From Diabrotica undecimpunctata (lineage: Eukaryota; Arthropoda; Insecta; Coleoptera; Chrysomelidae), in assembly GCF_040954645.1 (NCBI RefSeq), contig NC_092813.1, positions 14,362,136 through 14,426,135 on the forward strand: a stretch of 64,000 nt of DNA, written 5' to 3'. Made by a program: the position numbers and the translations under genes. The notes under the pieces are model-generated. The model was given only the letters and a program-made list of their open reading frames with translations. It had not been told where the DNA came from and did not search any database. Every line of letters begins with the position of its first letter. Within the stretch, counting starts at the first letter, position 1. This document shows, piece by piece, positions 22,931-33,179 of this stretch.

Positions 22931-23455
22931 ATCTCTTCTTATGTAGTTTTTATTACCAATGATTTTATTTTTAATGTCAAGTAGTACAGAAAGAACTCGT
23001 TTTTTAAATATACTTTTGCTTTATTCTTCTTTTTTTTATGGAAATATGATTCTACCTATTCTGTAATGTGTCTTCAGTAAGTTGTCGTTCCATACTGGTC
23101 TTCTTCCCATTGGGAAACCGTCTTTTGTCGTCTTTACTACTCTATTTGTTGTCATTCGGCTTATATGATCGTTCCATTCTACTCTTCTATATCTTATCCA
23201 GTTCTTGATGCTCTCTACCTTGCATCTAAGTCGTATATCTATACTTTTACTGTGCTGTGTTTAACCTGCGCCTCTGTTTGCTCTATTTATTTGATCTTCC
23301 TCTTCAGTTTCGAGCTTTTCGTAGCTAGGTAATGTATGTTATAACCATGCATTTTGTCATTTTTGGGGAAATTAACATGTTAAATTTTCTGGAGGTTATA
23401 CTAAATTGGTGCAGCATACATTGTTAATCGTCTAAACTTTGACAGAGTAGTATTG

Positions 23456-23832
23456 TGTTACGTAAAAATATGAGTCATATTAAAAACCTGTAAACATGTT
23501 TATGTTTTAGATTGTACGAGACCCTTCTATTTACCTGAACGGTACCTTCCAGAAAACGGTCGAAACGATGACCCGGATTGACCTTCTAGTATAATCAGGC
23601 TGAATTCTCGACCGGCTGTGTTTTGATATATAATAACGGAGCTTTCATGGAAGGGACAGTTAATATCTGAAGACCCGCGCTCGCGATTTTAATTGTAGCG
23701 TTCGTATAAAATAAATTATGTATTATTGTTAAGTGGTTAAATAAATTGATATAAATTATAGTGCTATTTAATAAATTAAAATAAGAACCTTTTAATAAGA
23801 ACAAGACATTATAAATTAAAGAATTCACAACA
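23456..23832 (+). mobile_element. Solo LTR, family A copy 2, with 4-bp target duplication ATTG
   Basis: A 377-bp segment beginning TGTTACG and ending TTCACAACA (TG...CA). ATTG flanks it at 23452-23455 and 23833-23836. The RTE-like host sequence on both sides aligns without gap to 7690-7710 when the insert is removed. It shares CGCGATTTTAATTG, AAATAAATTATGTATTATT and a similar A/T-rich end with copy 1 at 19663-20121 in the same orientation. No internal region is present, so it arose by LTR-LTR recombination of a former full element. Confidence 0.88.
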
Positions 23833-24174
23833 ATTGCGTCGCCTGCATAGCATAATATTTTAAGTAGTTATTCTCCCATTTGGTATCTATTTTAAGCTCT
23901 TACTTTTTTTATTATTTCATCCTTAATCAGGTTGAACAATAAAGGACTCAGGGAATCTCCCTATCTTAACCCATTGCCAGTTTCAATAGAGTCGGTTAGT
24001 TCTTCTTCTACTTTTACTTTTATTGTGCTGTTTTGGTAGATATTTTAGATCGTTTTTATTATTCCTAGAGGTATCTCTCTTGTGTACAATAAGTGGATAC
24101 CGTCATTTAATTTGATCCAGTCAAATGCTTTCTTAAGGTTCACGAAACATAGATATGCCAAATTGTTGTATTCT

Positions 24175-24426
24175 CTTATTCTATTATTGAGGTAGAAGTG
24201 TCGTCAGCCTTACAGCCCTTATATCTTTATATCGTCAGCCTTACATCCCACTTTTAAAGTACGGTGCGTGCGACAGTAAACTGCGCACAAGTAGGAGAGG
24301 GTGGTTTTAGTTGGTAGGCAGGATAATAGGAAGGCATCTGTTTGCAGGACCTCCTTCTAAGTGGAAATGGGCTCGGATTTACTCTTTTATCCACGCCAGC
24401 CATCCCTAGGGATGGGTTAACCTGGA
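24175..24426. mobile_element. 252-bp SINE-like insertion with 12-bp target duplication
   Basis: The insert is flanked by TTGTTGTATTCT at 24163-24174 and 24427-24438 and is absent from the related element at 8021-8060, so its limits are exact. It is more GC-rich than its surroundings, contains a direct repeat CGTCAGCCTTACA (about 24205 and 24229) and a perfect 16-bp palindrome CCATCCCTAGGGATGG at 24400-24415. If read on the minus strand it ends in an A-rich AATAATAGAATAAG tail. Length, tail and duplication size suit an L1/RTE-mobilised SINE. I could not identify convincing pol III A and B boxes, so the head type is open. Confidence 0.7.
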
Positions 24427-24740
24427 TTGTTGTATTCTAATGATGTCTCTTGCACTTGCCTCATATTATGTTCTATATATGTTATATTTATTGTTGTTCT
24501 GCTGGTATTATAATTTCATTTAGTTTATTGGTTTCATTTTGGTTGTTAATTTTAGTGCTGTGTTTAATAAATTAATTCCTTTGTAATTTTCTGGGTCCGA
24601 TTTGTCTACCTTTTTGATGAGAGGTATTAGGATGCTTGATCTCCATTCTTGAGGTATTCTGTTTTTTTTGGATTATTTTTTATATTAGTTTTAATAGTTG
24701 TTTAGTCAGATCTGGTCCACAGTACTTTAGGAGTTCGACA

Positions 24741-25110
24741 GCTGAAAAAGGGATCAAAACTTTCCGAAAATCAAAGATTGTAACTGCTACTGGTACCAGT
24801 ATCTTTATACGGCATTAGGTCGCAGGTTATTATTTTTGTAATTACCTACCTAACTTATAAATGCCGTACAAATATGTTTGACCAAAATGCCCTCCTCTTG
24901 AGTACCTTACCAGTGTAGTATACCTGTACCAATAAAAATTGATGGCATAGTTTCCAAAGTTGTTATTACATATTGTAGTATTGATTTACATGTGATTCAT
25001 GCTGGGTCAAATGACCCCTTAAAAATGTCCCATGAGCTTGTAATGTATTGGTAATGAAGCCATAATGCATTAGAAAAAGTACTTAATATTCACCACAACA
25101 CTGTTTTACA
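24741..25110. other. No recognisable gene
   Basis: Spacer between two RTE-like relics. There is no conserved frame, tandem repeat or clear inverted repeat. A GGTACC-centred TACTGGTACCAGTA palindrome (about 24788-24801) is the only feature. Confidence 0.45.
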
Positions 25111-25205
25111 CATGCTATACATATATATTTCTATATTCATATTATATTTTATTAGCAACAGCCTAGAAAACATCACGATAGATAACATCAATAAAGAAGA
25201 GGTAG

Positions 25206-25208
<3 letters not shown>

Positions 25209-25296
<88 letters not shown>
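25209..25296. repeat. (AT)n microsatellite within RT coding sequence
   Basis: Pure AT tract of 88 bp lying between codons for VEHI and YLGH of an RTE-like protein. Relatives have a short Tyr/Ile stretch at this spot, so the array probably expanded from those ATA/TAT codons. The reading frame stays open through it. Confidence 0.9.
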
Positions 25297-25298
<2 letters not shown>

Positions 25299-25329
25299 AG
25301 GACATGCAATTAAAAACGAAAAGGAAAAT

Positions 25330-25511
25330 CATCATCATCAATTAGCCTATATTTGTCCACTGCTGAACGTAGGCCTCCCGTAAAATTTTCCACCTATTCC
25401 TATCTTATGCTTCTTGCATCCAGTTCGTGGTGATGCGTTTGATATCATCCGTCCATCTAGTCGGTGGTCGTCCTCTGCTTCGATATGCCTCTTGCCTTGG
25501 TCGCCATTCCT
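25330..25511 (-). mobile_element. 5'-truncated RTE-like 3' end with 12-bp target duplication
   Basis: A 182-bp insert flanked by GAAAAGGAAAAT at 25318-25329 and 25512-25523. On the minus strand it reads EWRPRQEAYRSRGRPPTRWT, DDIKRITTNWMQEA, then KILREAYVQQWTNIG and a stop, followed by a (GAT)n tail. It is therefore the last 50 or so codons and 3' tail of a different RTE-like family, inserted backwards into the plus-strand copy. One in-frame stop replaces a Gln or Trp codon. Its age is less than that of the host copy. Confidence 0.88.
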
Positions 25512-26076
25512 GAAAAGGAAAATTAAACCCTAGAAATTAAAAGAAGGACACAATTGTCATGGGCTGCTTTTGGTAAGTTAAGCTTCATTTTAAAAGACAG
25601 AAAAATCCAAATACACTTAAAACGAAAAACCTATGACACTTGTATACTACCAGTTGCAACTTATGGATTGAAAACTATGGCAATAACAAGAAAAATGGCA
25701 GGACAATTAAGAGTAACTCAACGGGCCACGGAGAGGGCCATGTTAAATATAACCCTCAGAAACAAAATTCCTAACACCGAAATATGTCGAAGAACTAAAG
25801 TAACCGACATCATGGAAAAAAAGCGACATTGAGATGGCAATGGGTAGCACATGTAGCAAGACAAGACACCAACAGACGGTCTCATAAATTGACATTCTGG
25901 AGACCTCGAGAAACAAAAAACAGCGTCGGAAGACCCAAAAAGAGATGGATAGGCGATATAACAGCTGTAGCTGGAAAGCAGTGGATAAGAATTGCAAAAG
26001 ATAGAAAAGCGTGGAAGATATTGGAGGAGGCCTATGTCCAACAATGGATAAATGAAGGCTGAAGAAGAAGAAGATT

Positions 26077-27495
26077 ATATTTTATATTGGGTAATAGTAT
26101 GTGTAGATGCACCTCCCTGAAAATAATCCTGGCGGCACTCACATATATTATTATAATGTCGAAAAATAATCTTAGTGGGCATTTAGATACAAAAATAATG
26201 AGAAAACATTATTCATATTAATCCAAAGGTTTTTCGAGTTTTAGTTAGTATTAAAGAAACGATATTATTAGAGTCATATCAAATTTTCAAATAGAGATAT
26301 CATGCGCCGCCACAGCATATCACTATCTTTGAATGTTTTTAAAAATCCTAGTAATGCCTTATGAAGAATTTAATTTTCTTCCCAGTCTAGTTTTTGCTGA
26401 AAACTAAAGTAAAGCAATCTTATATTACAAAGTTTTTCTCATTTTACCATCATTTAGGGGCGAAATAATTATTTAAATAGAATGGAATGGAGTTCTGTGT
26501 TGCAGATAAAGTACAATTTATATTAATTTCGATATGCTTTAAACCACAAATACAACCGAACTTGTGAGCTTACCTACCTTGTAACTTTTGAAGGAAGCAG
26601 TAATATGGAAGCATTGTTAAACATCGTAAGACATCGACTTAGTTTGAATTGTTCCACTTTACGCTCGCTTCAGAAAATTACATTTATAGTTTTGTATCTA
26701 TTGTGGACAAGCTAGGGAGCAAGCTCGCCGATACAAAGACTGGGGGGAAAGCTTGAGCTACACATAGAGAAATACTTAATTGGTTTAGCGATGGAAAGTG
26801 CAGCATTCCAAGACAAACGGTTGTTTGCACCCATGACTACGAGATCAGTTTAATGAACATTAAATGGTGCAACAGCAAAGCTGGAAGCCAAGACTTAAGA
26901 GAGACCATTGAAGCAATAGGAAAATGAAACGAACTATTACAACATTTTTGAATTTTACAAAAGTCAAATATTGTGTTTGTCATTGAACAACTGAAATTAG
27001 TAGTGCCCGAAATACATAATATATAAAATATTAAAAATAAAAACTATACATAAAGTATACATCTTTATTTATTTACTGTACCGTAATTATCTGAAATTAT
27101 ATATTGAAATTAGGTGGGTCTTTGAGTTAATTTTCTGATGCTTTTTGTTCAGGACAGATTTTTTATCTTCCTTCTATTTTACCTATTGGCTATTAAAGGA
27201 TAAAACGCGGCATCCCTATCGGCGGAAGAAAGATATGATAAGCCAGTAAAAAAAACACCTAAACAATCTTATACATGTTTTGGATACTTCTAAAAGGTAT
27301 ATGAAGGGTAGCTGAAGACAATTATGTGAAGAAGTATTGCTAATATTGCTTTATTTTTTAATAAACAATTGTAAAAAGTAAAAAATTCAAACAAAGTCGG
27401 AGAGTTCAAAATTAAAATACATCATGAATTGACCGATATAATATTAAAAAAACCTTATTTTTGCTGTAATTTATAAATGTTAATTACTTTGTTTT
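26077..27495. other. Region without recognisable genes
   Basis: About 1.4 kb of AT-rich DNA. Frames on both strands are short and without motifs I recognise. No tandem repeat and no long inverted repeat is visible. Confidence 0.45.
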
Positions 27496-27499
27496 TTGT

Positions 27500-28440
27500 A
27501 TCATCATCATCATTCTGGCTTTACAACTCTGTTATTTGTTTTAAAAGGTTCAGACAGTTCCCCCTGAATTCGTACTTACATTCAACTTTTTCAAGAGTTA
27601 GTTTTGTTAAATTTACCAACTTATTTGGCATTCCTAGCTCTTCCATTGCTTTTCCAATGCCGTATTCCAGTGTTTTTACCAAAATTTGTTTTAGGGTTGC
27701 AATTTGATGAATTGTATTTACCACCTCTGAAACCAGCCTGGTATGTTCCTACTACCCCTTCTGCATATGGTGATATACGGTGACATAGTACTGTGGAAAA
27801 TATTTTATACGCTGCATTTAGAAGCATTAATTCCTCTGTGGTTAGAGCATTCAAAGATATCTCCTCTTTTGTGTATGGTGCAAAGTATTCCAATATTCCA
27901 ATTATTGGGGGGGGGGGGGGATTTCTGTGTCCATATTTCTTTTATAAACTGCTGTAATGATATTATGGTATCATGGTCACCTTCTTTATATAGTTCAGAT
28001 AGAATTATCTATTTCGGGTGATTTGTCTCTGGCTAGCTTTTTAACTGCATCTTTAACTTCAAGAATCGTTGGTGATTTCTCTTTCCTCTCGTCTGTTCCC
28101 CTTACCTCATCTCTTTCGTCTTCCAGGTTTTCTTCTTCTTCTTCCTCTATATTAAGTGCCTGGTTAAAGTACTCCACCCATCTATTCAATACATCTTTTC
28201 TTGTTGTTAATAGGTCGCCATTCTGACTTCTGCATTTTCTTGTGGTTGCCTTGAATTATTTTCTGTTGATGTTCACTTTCTTATAGAAAATGATCTGAAT
28301 TCTTTTTCTCTGTTGAAGTTGTCTATATATTTAAGTTCCTCATTTTGGTAGTTTCCTTTTTTTTTGTGTATCCTCTTTTCTTCCTTCTCTTTATCTGGTA
28401 ATTCTCTACAGTTATCCTAGTTTGTCGGGTAAGCATATTT
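27500..28440 (-). pseudogene. Non-LTR retrotransposon relic: linker and RT fingers/palm
   Basis: Minus strand from 28440: SQNGDLLTTRKDVLNRWVEY and FNQALNIEEEEEENLED (28230-28100), the KDAVKKLARDKSPEIDN block that precedes the RT, then LNAAYKIFSTVLCHRISPYA and EGVVGTYQAGFRGG (27850-27750), HQIATLKQILVKTLEYGIG and LGMPNKLVNLTKLTLEKVEC (27720-27560). A 12-G run at 27906-27919 and a deletion remove the first RT blocks. The catalytic motif is absent because the relic ends near 27500. Family is similar to, but not the same as, the other RT relics here. Confidence 0.75.
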
Positions 28441-28900
28441 TTTTTGTACAATAAAATGTGATATAACTACTTAAAATTATGCCCTAATTATATAATAAGT
28501 TTAAAAGTTATTCAATTTGTTTACCCCAAAGAGATTTAATTAAATAACTGCAATTTTTTTTTGTTTTAATGGCATAGGCAAGTGCCATACAACATGAAAC
28601 TAACTGTACTTAACCAAACAGTGAATATAGAAGTATTTAGAAGATCGCAATCGATCCTTTGACTCTTTAATTTTAAGATATATTAAAAAATTCAACATTT
28701 TATTAAAAATATTTAAAAAACCATTTGAAAAGGGCTGATTTAGCTTATAAACATTTCCAATAACTTCGTAAATTTTTGTTCAAATTAAATGGCAAGAAAT
28801 ATTCGAAGAGCTGTTATGGTATGTTCAGAAAGCAACAGATAAAAAATAAAACTTCTTAAAATAGAAAAATGTTCTAAAAACGTTTAGGAGGCAAGATAGC
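28441..28900. other. No recognisable gene
   Basis: AT-rich spacer between a minus-strand and a plus-strand retroelement relic. No frame or repeat to report. It may contain the degraded 5' part of the plus-strand Jockey-like copy. Confidence 0.4.
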
Positions 28901-31190
28901 CCCCTTTTTAAAATCACTGTTACGTTAATGAACAATATTAAGTGCTGAAATTAACCAATCTTTTATAAGAAAAGTCACATTACGTCAAGAGTACAACGTT
29001 AAACTAATAACATTTATCGTATTTTAATTGCAAAATTATCCAAAACAAACCAGCTAATAACTACGGGATTAACAAATATTTTCTTAAGTTGCCTTACAAA
29101 GCGCCAGCACAAAACAACAAAACCGTATGTGATCTAGAGCTTCCTCTTTACCACAAAATAAAATTTGAACCATCGCAACAGAAAAATGACATACTACAAT
29201 GTACCATGTAGTATGGTGCCAAAGATATGACCATATAAAGAAATATTACGATCACATGCGATGCTGTGTCGAGTGCACCAGAGAAATGCTAACGCAACAG
29301 AGAAATGCCTAAGAATAGAAAAGTCAACTATTGTGAAATGCATACTATGCGAAGGTATTATCCAGCCAGCTACAACCGCTGTTCAATATACAAAGAAATA
29401 CAGCTGACAAAATACCCGGCACTTCGTCCAAAGTAAGACAACTCTAAAAATAATAAATCTAAACTATATATACAACCCAGTAACCCAGTATCACATATGC
29501 TCAGATAACATGAAACAAACAACAGAAATTTTTTAGCACAGTTGCACAGCAACTCTAAAACCAGACATCACACGAAACCAAAGCAGATATCTTCGAGCTG
29601 AAACAAATGATGAAAGGACGTATTTAACAAATTAGTACGATGTTAAACCTTTTGACTACAGTGGTTGCTACATTGTCCAAATGACGAAGTTCCTCAAAAT
29701 GCCACTCTGGAAGGCCAACGGGATAGCTCAATATACCCAAGAAGTTAAATATATTAATTATGTAATATAGAGCAGCAATTATCCAGTTCGTACAGCACAC
29801 CGTGGATCTGCAGTCATAATCAAGAAAATAATTACGAGCACAGCAAAACCACTAAAAACTATTTGTAAGCAACTAGTATATCCGTTGAAGATTGGGAAGG
29901 GCCAATAACAATAATAGCCATCTACTGCATAATGTACACAAAAAACAATTCACAGTTCTTTAGATCGCTTGGAAACAGATTATTGGCGGAGACTACAACG
30001 GTTTAACGTACACACTGGGGATCAAGACTCATATCTCAAAAAGGAAGACATATCCAAAGGAGAACCTACCTACTGGCTTATCAACAAATATAAAATACCA
30101 ATCTGGTAGATTTTGGTGGGTTTACCAAACAACCATAGGAGGACTTCTTCTTGTTATGATATGTCTTCTAGCCATTCTCATGTTTTAATAGAAGTAAGTT
30201 CAGAAATCGTAAAACACCATCTCGTACATTAACTAACAAATCCGTAAACTGGGAACAATTTAAAGAATTACTTAATTAAGTAATAAATTAAAACTAAATA
30301 TTTCACCAAAAACAAACCTGTAAATTAACAATGTCACAGAATACATTAACCAATCCATACAAGAAGCTGCATTAAATCAATTACAGTCAAAGAAATAAAA
30401 CCGCTCACTTATAAACTGCCCAATAAAACTAAACAAAAAATATTGAGAAAAGAATGTTAAGACGTAGATGGCAGATGACGAAAACACCACAAGGTAAATA
30501 TTCTTATCTCAGACATCTTTTATCTACTAAAGCTACCATAACTCTGCAAAGCAACCAGTTACATAGAACGTCCTCAATTCTAGAACCTTCCAATCCACAC
30601 TTAAGATCGCGTATGGGCAAAAAAACAATGAAACTTTCCCTAAGCATCTTAAAACGGTTTAACAACCATTTCCTGCAGATTAATATATTAATATAGATAA
30701 TGAAAACCAAATTTATCTGGCATCATACTATCTACTTAAAACTTCTCTAAAAAAATTTACATCAAATGAAGTCAATAATATCATTCATAGTACATTAAAC
30801 CCCAAAAATTCCCCAGCGTATGACCTAGCTATCGTAAGAATTTTAAAAGAATTGCCAAGACCCGGAAAATCCACGGAGGAAATAAAGTCCTACAGGCCTA
30901 TTAGCCTGCTCCCCATTATGTCTCAAAATATTGAAAAACTGCTGTTATCCAAAATAGAACCAATTTTAACTGACAAACAAATAATTCCTCATTACCATTT
31001 TGGCTTTAGGTCACAGCACGCTACCTCTGAACAAATTCATCAGCTTACCAGCAAATACGTCAACCACTGAAAAACTTTCAGAATCGTCCAGAAACTTCTT
31101 AGGCATCGCCCAGACACAGCCTAGCAGAATGACCTTTTATACAAAATCCTATCTGCAAGACCGCCATTACCTTGTATAAAATAATAATGA
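28901..31190 (+). mobile_element. Degraded Jockey-like element: gag knuckles, endonuclease, linker and RT start
   Basis: Plus strand in order: a gag zinc-knuckle region with CQRYDHIKKY, CCVECTREM, KCILCEG and ASYNRCSIYKEIQ spread over two frames (29210-29390). The endonuclease follows with GDYN (about 29992), THWGSRLISQKGR and KSVNWEQFKELLN (30240-30270). A linker with RRRWQMTKTPQGKYSYL follows (30460-30510), and then RT fingers: EIKSYRPISLLPIMSQNIEK, LLLSKIEPILTDKQIIPHYH and FGFRSQHATSEQIHQLTSKY (30880-31060). It stops before the RT catalytic block. Many stops and frameshifts mark an old copy. Its gag and endonuclease identify the Jockey clade but differ from the 1.85-5.7 kb family. Confidence 0.75.
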
Positions 31191-32040
31191 GTGCCAATAA
31201 GACACGAAAATATCAATGGGCAATTTTTTACAGGACAATTTTCTTTAAATATTGTTAAATATTGTACAGACAATTTACTTTTAATTTTAATTATACCTAT
31301 TACACATTGTAAATATATTGGGCTGTTAAATAAAAAAAAAATAACTCTCTTCTCTGATGTAATATCACTTAGTATGACCGAGGAGTAGAAAACAAATGCT
31401 ATGGGTGTAACTTATCTACATTTATAAGGAAAATCCTATATATTTGGCCCAGCACAGAATGTTTAGCCCAGGCCTGGTTACCAATCTGTTTTATATGACT
31501 GTTCATGGGTTGATTCAACAGCATGTACTCTAAAACTAATTTAAAAATATTTATTAGAAAACTACAGTCCTACAAAACAATACTAAAATTTTAAATAAAG
31601 ATTCTTCGTTAGTTTACCAACAAAAATATTAAATTTTTCACTCGATAGGTGAATCACAGTTTATTTAAACAAGTGGAAGAAATAAACATATAATTCGTCC
31701 CAAACCCTTCTTTCAGTGCGTCATAGTTGATCGAATTCTCTCTAACTCATTAATCTAGAAGTGACAAAAAAAACGTGAGTCTGCGATTATTATACATAGA
31801 ACTTGGAAAATTATTTATCGTAAAGCTAATTCTACTTACGGGTGTATAATTGGTTGGAGTTTAGAATACGCTAAATAGATATCCAATCGATGATGCGCAT
31901 AAATATAATTTGACGCAGAAGGTCTCGATCTTGACAGTACTTTGACAACGTCAACTGATAAAATAATTGTCATTCCAGGTTAGTACTATCAGACATTTTA
32001 CAGTGAAAATTTAATTTTGTATTTATTGTCATAAAAATAT
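31191..32040. other. No recognisable gene
   Basis: AT-rich stretch with no defended coding frame. At 31930-31965 TTGACA-type repeats occur (TTGACAGTACTTTGACAACG), of unknown meaning. Confidence 0.4.
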
Positions 32041-32047
32041 TTTAAAT

Positions 32048-32155
32048 ATGCCGAGATATATCGAGAAAGAACAAAGACTAATATTAAAATTATTAAATTA
32101 TTTTCAAATTAGAAAAAATAGGAATTACGATCCTGCAACTGTCAAATTTAACTAA
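32048..32155 (+). pseudogene. Short ORF starting MPRYIEKEQR, possible transposase N terminus
   Basis: The plus frame at 32048 reads MPRYIEKEQRLILKLLNYFQ and then IRKNRNYDPATVKFN before TAA. The charged helix followed by LLNYF resembles the N terminus of DDE-type transposases with a helix-turn-helix, in which a first helix of this kind precedes the DNA-binding domain. The match is weak, only 35 residues long, and no further exon or domain is seen. It could equally be a chance frame. Confidence 0.2.
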
Positions 32156-32190
32156 AAAGACATGCAATAATTCTCGACATGCTTAAAATC

Positions 32191-32439
32191 CTATATTATG
32201 TCAAAATTAGTGACCCACTGAAAGAAGGGTTTGGAACAGACTGTATTGGAATTTGATTTGTGAAGTTTGTTATTTTCAATGCACCTCAAATGAAATATTC
32301 TTATGCACTTCTTACATTTTATACCTAATGAATACATAGAAACATTTAAAGTACAGAAATAACACAATCCTGAAGATATTCCTTGATTTTTAAAATTAAT
32401 AGCTTCTGCCAGATCCTTCTTGCTTTGAATTTCACCCAA
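32191..32439 (-). CDS. Unrecognised 82-aa ORF with a PHD-like zinc finger
   Basis: The minus frame encodes CYFCTLNVSMYSLGIKCKKC then IRIFHLRCIE: a C-x2-C-x11-C-x2-C-x4-H-x2-C arrangement close to a PHD-type finger (residues about 26-55). PHD-like fingers occur in chromatin proteins and also in ORF1 proteins of some retrotransposons, so a transposon origin is the simplest reading here. The frame ends at 32191 and I see no partner domain downstream. The ATG is followed by GEIQSKKDLAEAINF, without a signal or membrane segment. Expression is unknown. Confidence 0.4.
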   Translation of the reverse strand: MGEIQSKKDLAEAINFKNQGISSGLCYFCTLNVSMYSLGIKCKKCIRIFHLRCIENNKLHKSNSNTVCSKPFFQWVTNFDII

Positions 32440-32572
32440 GGAAAACGATTGAGGGGAATGCGAAGTCCTTTTCTACTGATTTTCCAGTTTGTTCTGTTCT
32501 GTCTTGAGTTTCTTGTTTACTTCACTGCAATTTTAACTTTATTTTCCTTCATTCTACTTACATGTGTTCATC

Positions 32573-32945
32573 TTAATTACTGACGATTTGATCCTGTTCT
32601 GTCCTTTCTACCAGTACAATATCTACTGGCATATTGTCAATGTCGAAATTGTAGCCAATTGAGTCCTCGACTATAATTTCAGTCATATTGGTTTCTTCCA
32701 AAATTTGCTTACCGTGCAGATCTCCATAATCCAACATATGTTCTTTATTTACCTCGTCAACGTCATCATTTTCTTGCACATTGTCCTCAACTGCAGGTAT
32801 GTATTCTGCTTCTTCAACAGTTCTTTTGGTCGTAATAGATCCTTGCGATCTATGACCCACTCGTATTTTTGGTCCACCTCGTGTTTTTGGTCCTCCTCGT
32901 GATTTTGGTCCACATCGTGTTTTTAGTCCATCTAAGCTTCTACAT
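32573..32945 (-). CDS. Unrecognised acidic ORF with GPKxRG hexapeptide repeats
   Basis: On the minus strand an 18-bp unit (GGACCAAAAACACGAGGT type) is repeated about four times at 32860-32935, translating as CGPKSRGGPKTRGGPKIRVG. A strongly acidic stretch follows (EEAEYIPAVEDNVQENDDVD) and the frame ends DQIVSN with TAA at 32573. The open frame from 32860 is 95 aa; the repeats extend it upstream without a stop. The acidic segment resembles N-terminal regions of DNA-transposon proteins only in composition. It lies 130 bp upstream of the zinc-finger ORF on the same strand, so the two may be pieces of one degraded protein. Function unknown. Confidence 0.35.
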
Positions 32946-33056
32946 AGAGAGCCAAGCTAACCTCTAATTCTATTGCTTGGCGGGAACTATTCCTTCTACT
33001 TCTGTCATATTTCTTAAAGCTAAGTTTAGATGAAGTATTTCTTACGATACTACAAT
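32946..33056 (-). repeat. LTR-like fragment next to gypsy pol
   Basis: On the minus strand, just after the pol relic, a purine-rich AGAGGGTAGGTAT is followed by TGTAGTATCGTAAGAAATAC, a plausible polypurine tract and LTR start. After about 110 bp it is replaced by the GPK-repeat ORF, so only the first part of the 3' LTR would remain. No second LTR copy was found in the window to confirm it. Confidence 0.4.
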
Positions 33057-33179
33057 ACCTACCCTCTAAAGATCCAAACTATTGGGAGCTTTAATAAGTC
33101 TTTTTGACCGCACTGGCAAAACATTTTATCACTACCATCTGGTTCCTCATTACTGACACTATTATCTTCAACATTAATT

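Larger units (their letters stand above)
23023..24740 (-). mobile_element. RTE-like element (relative of 7302-8335) carrying a solo LTR and a SINE-like insert
   Basis: Minus strand from 24740: LLKYCGPDLTKQLLKLI, MEIKHPNTSHQKGRQIGPRK (degraded fingers), the DSLSPLLF-equivalent block (24000-23900), the region homologous to 7690-7440 (23440-23240), and a C terminus reading NWIRYRRVEWNDHISRMTTN and GRRPVWNDNLL, ending near 23023 with AAGAAGAATAA. The insertions at 23456-23832 and 24175-24426 each have flanking duplications. It aligns over most of its length with the 7.3-8.3 kb relic and is equally dead. The endonuclease is missing. Confidence 0.8.
25145..26076 (+). mobile_element. RTE-like element C-terminal half, interrupted by a microsatellite and a nested insertion
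   Basis: Plus strand: SLENITIDNINKEEVEHIYI, an (AT)n tract, then YLGHAIKNEKEN. The frame is broken by the insert at 25330-25511, then continues TLEIKRRTQLSWAAFGKL, TCILPVATYGLKTMAITRK and RATERAMLNITLRNKIPNT. After a frameshift at an A-run (about 25815) comes LRWQWVAHVARQ and SVGRPKKRWIGDITAVAGKQ ... EEAYVQQWINEG with TGA near 26062, then a GAAGAAGAAGAAGAT tail. This is the complete post-catalytic part of an RTE-like RT and its 3' end. The catalytic domain is absent, so it is 5'-truncated. Confidence 0.85.

Noticed and set aside
19663..23832. The two similar LTRs as the ends of a single LTR retrotransposon
   Set aside because: Each has its own 4-bp target duplication (GTAT and ATTG) and interrupts a different RT relic; the DNA between them holds unrelated elements and no gag or pol of an LTR element.
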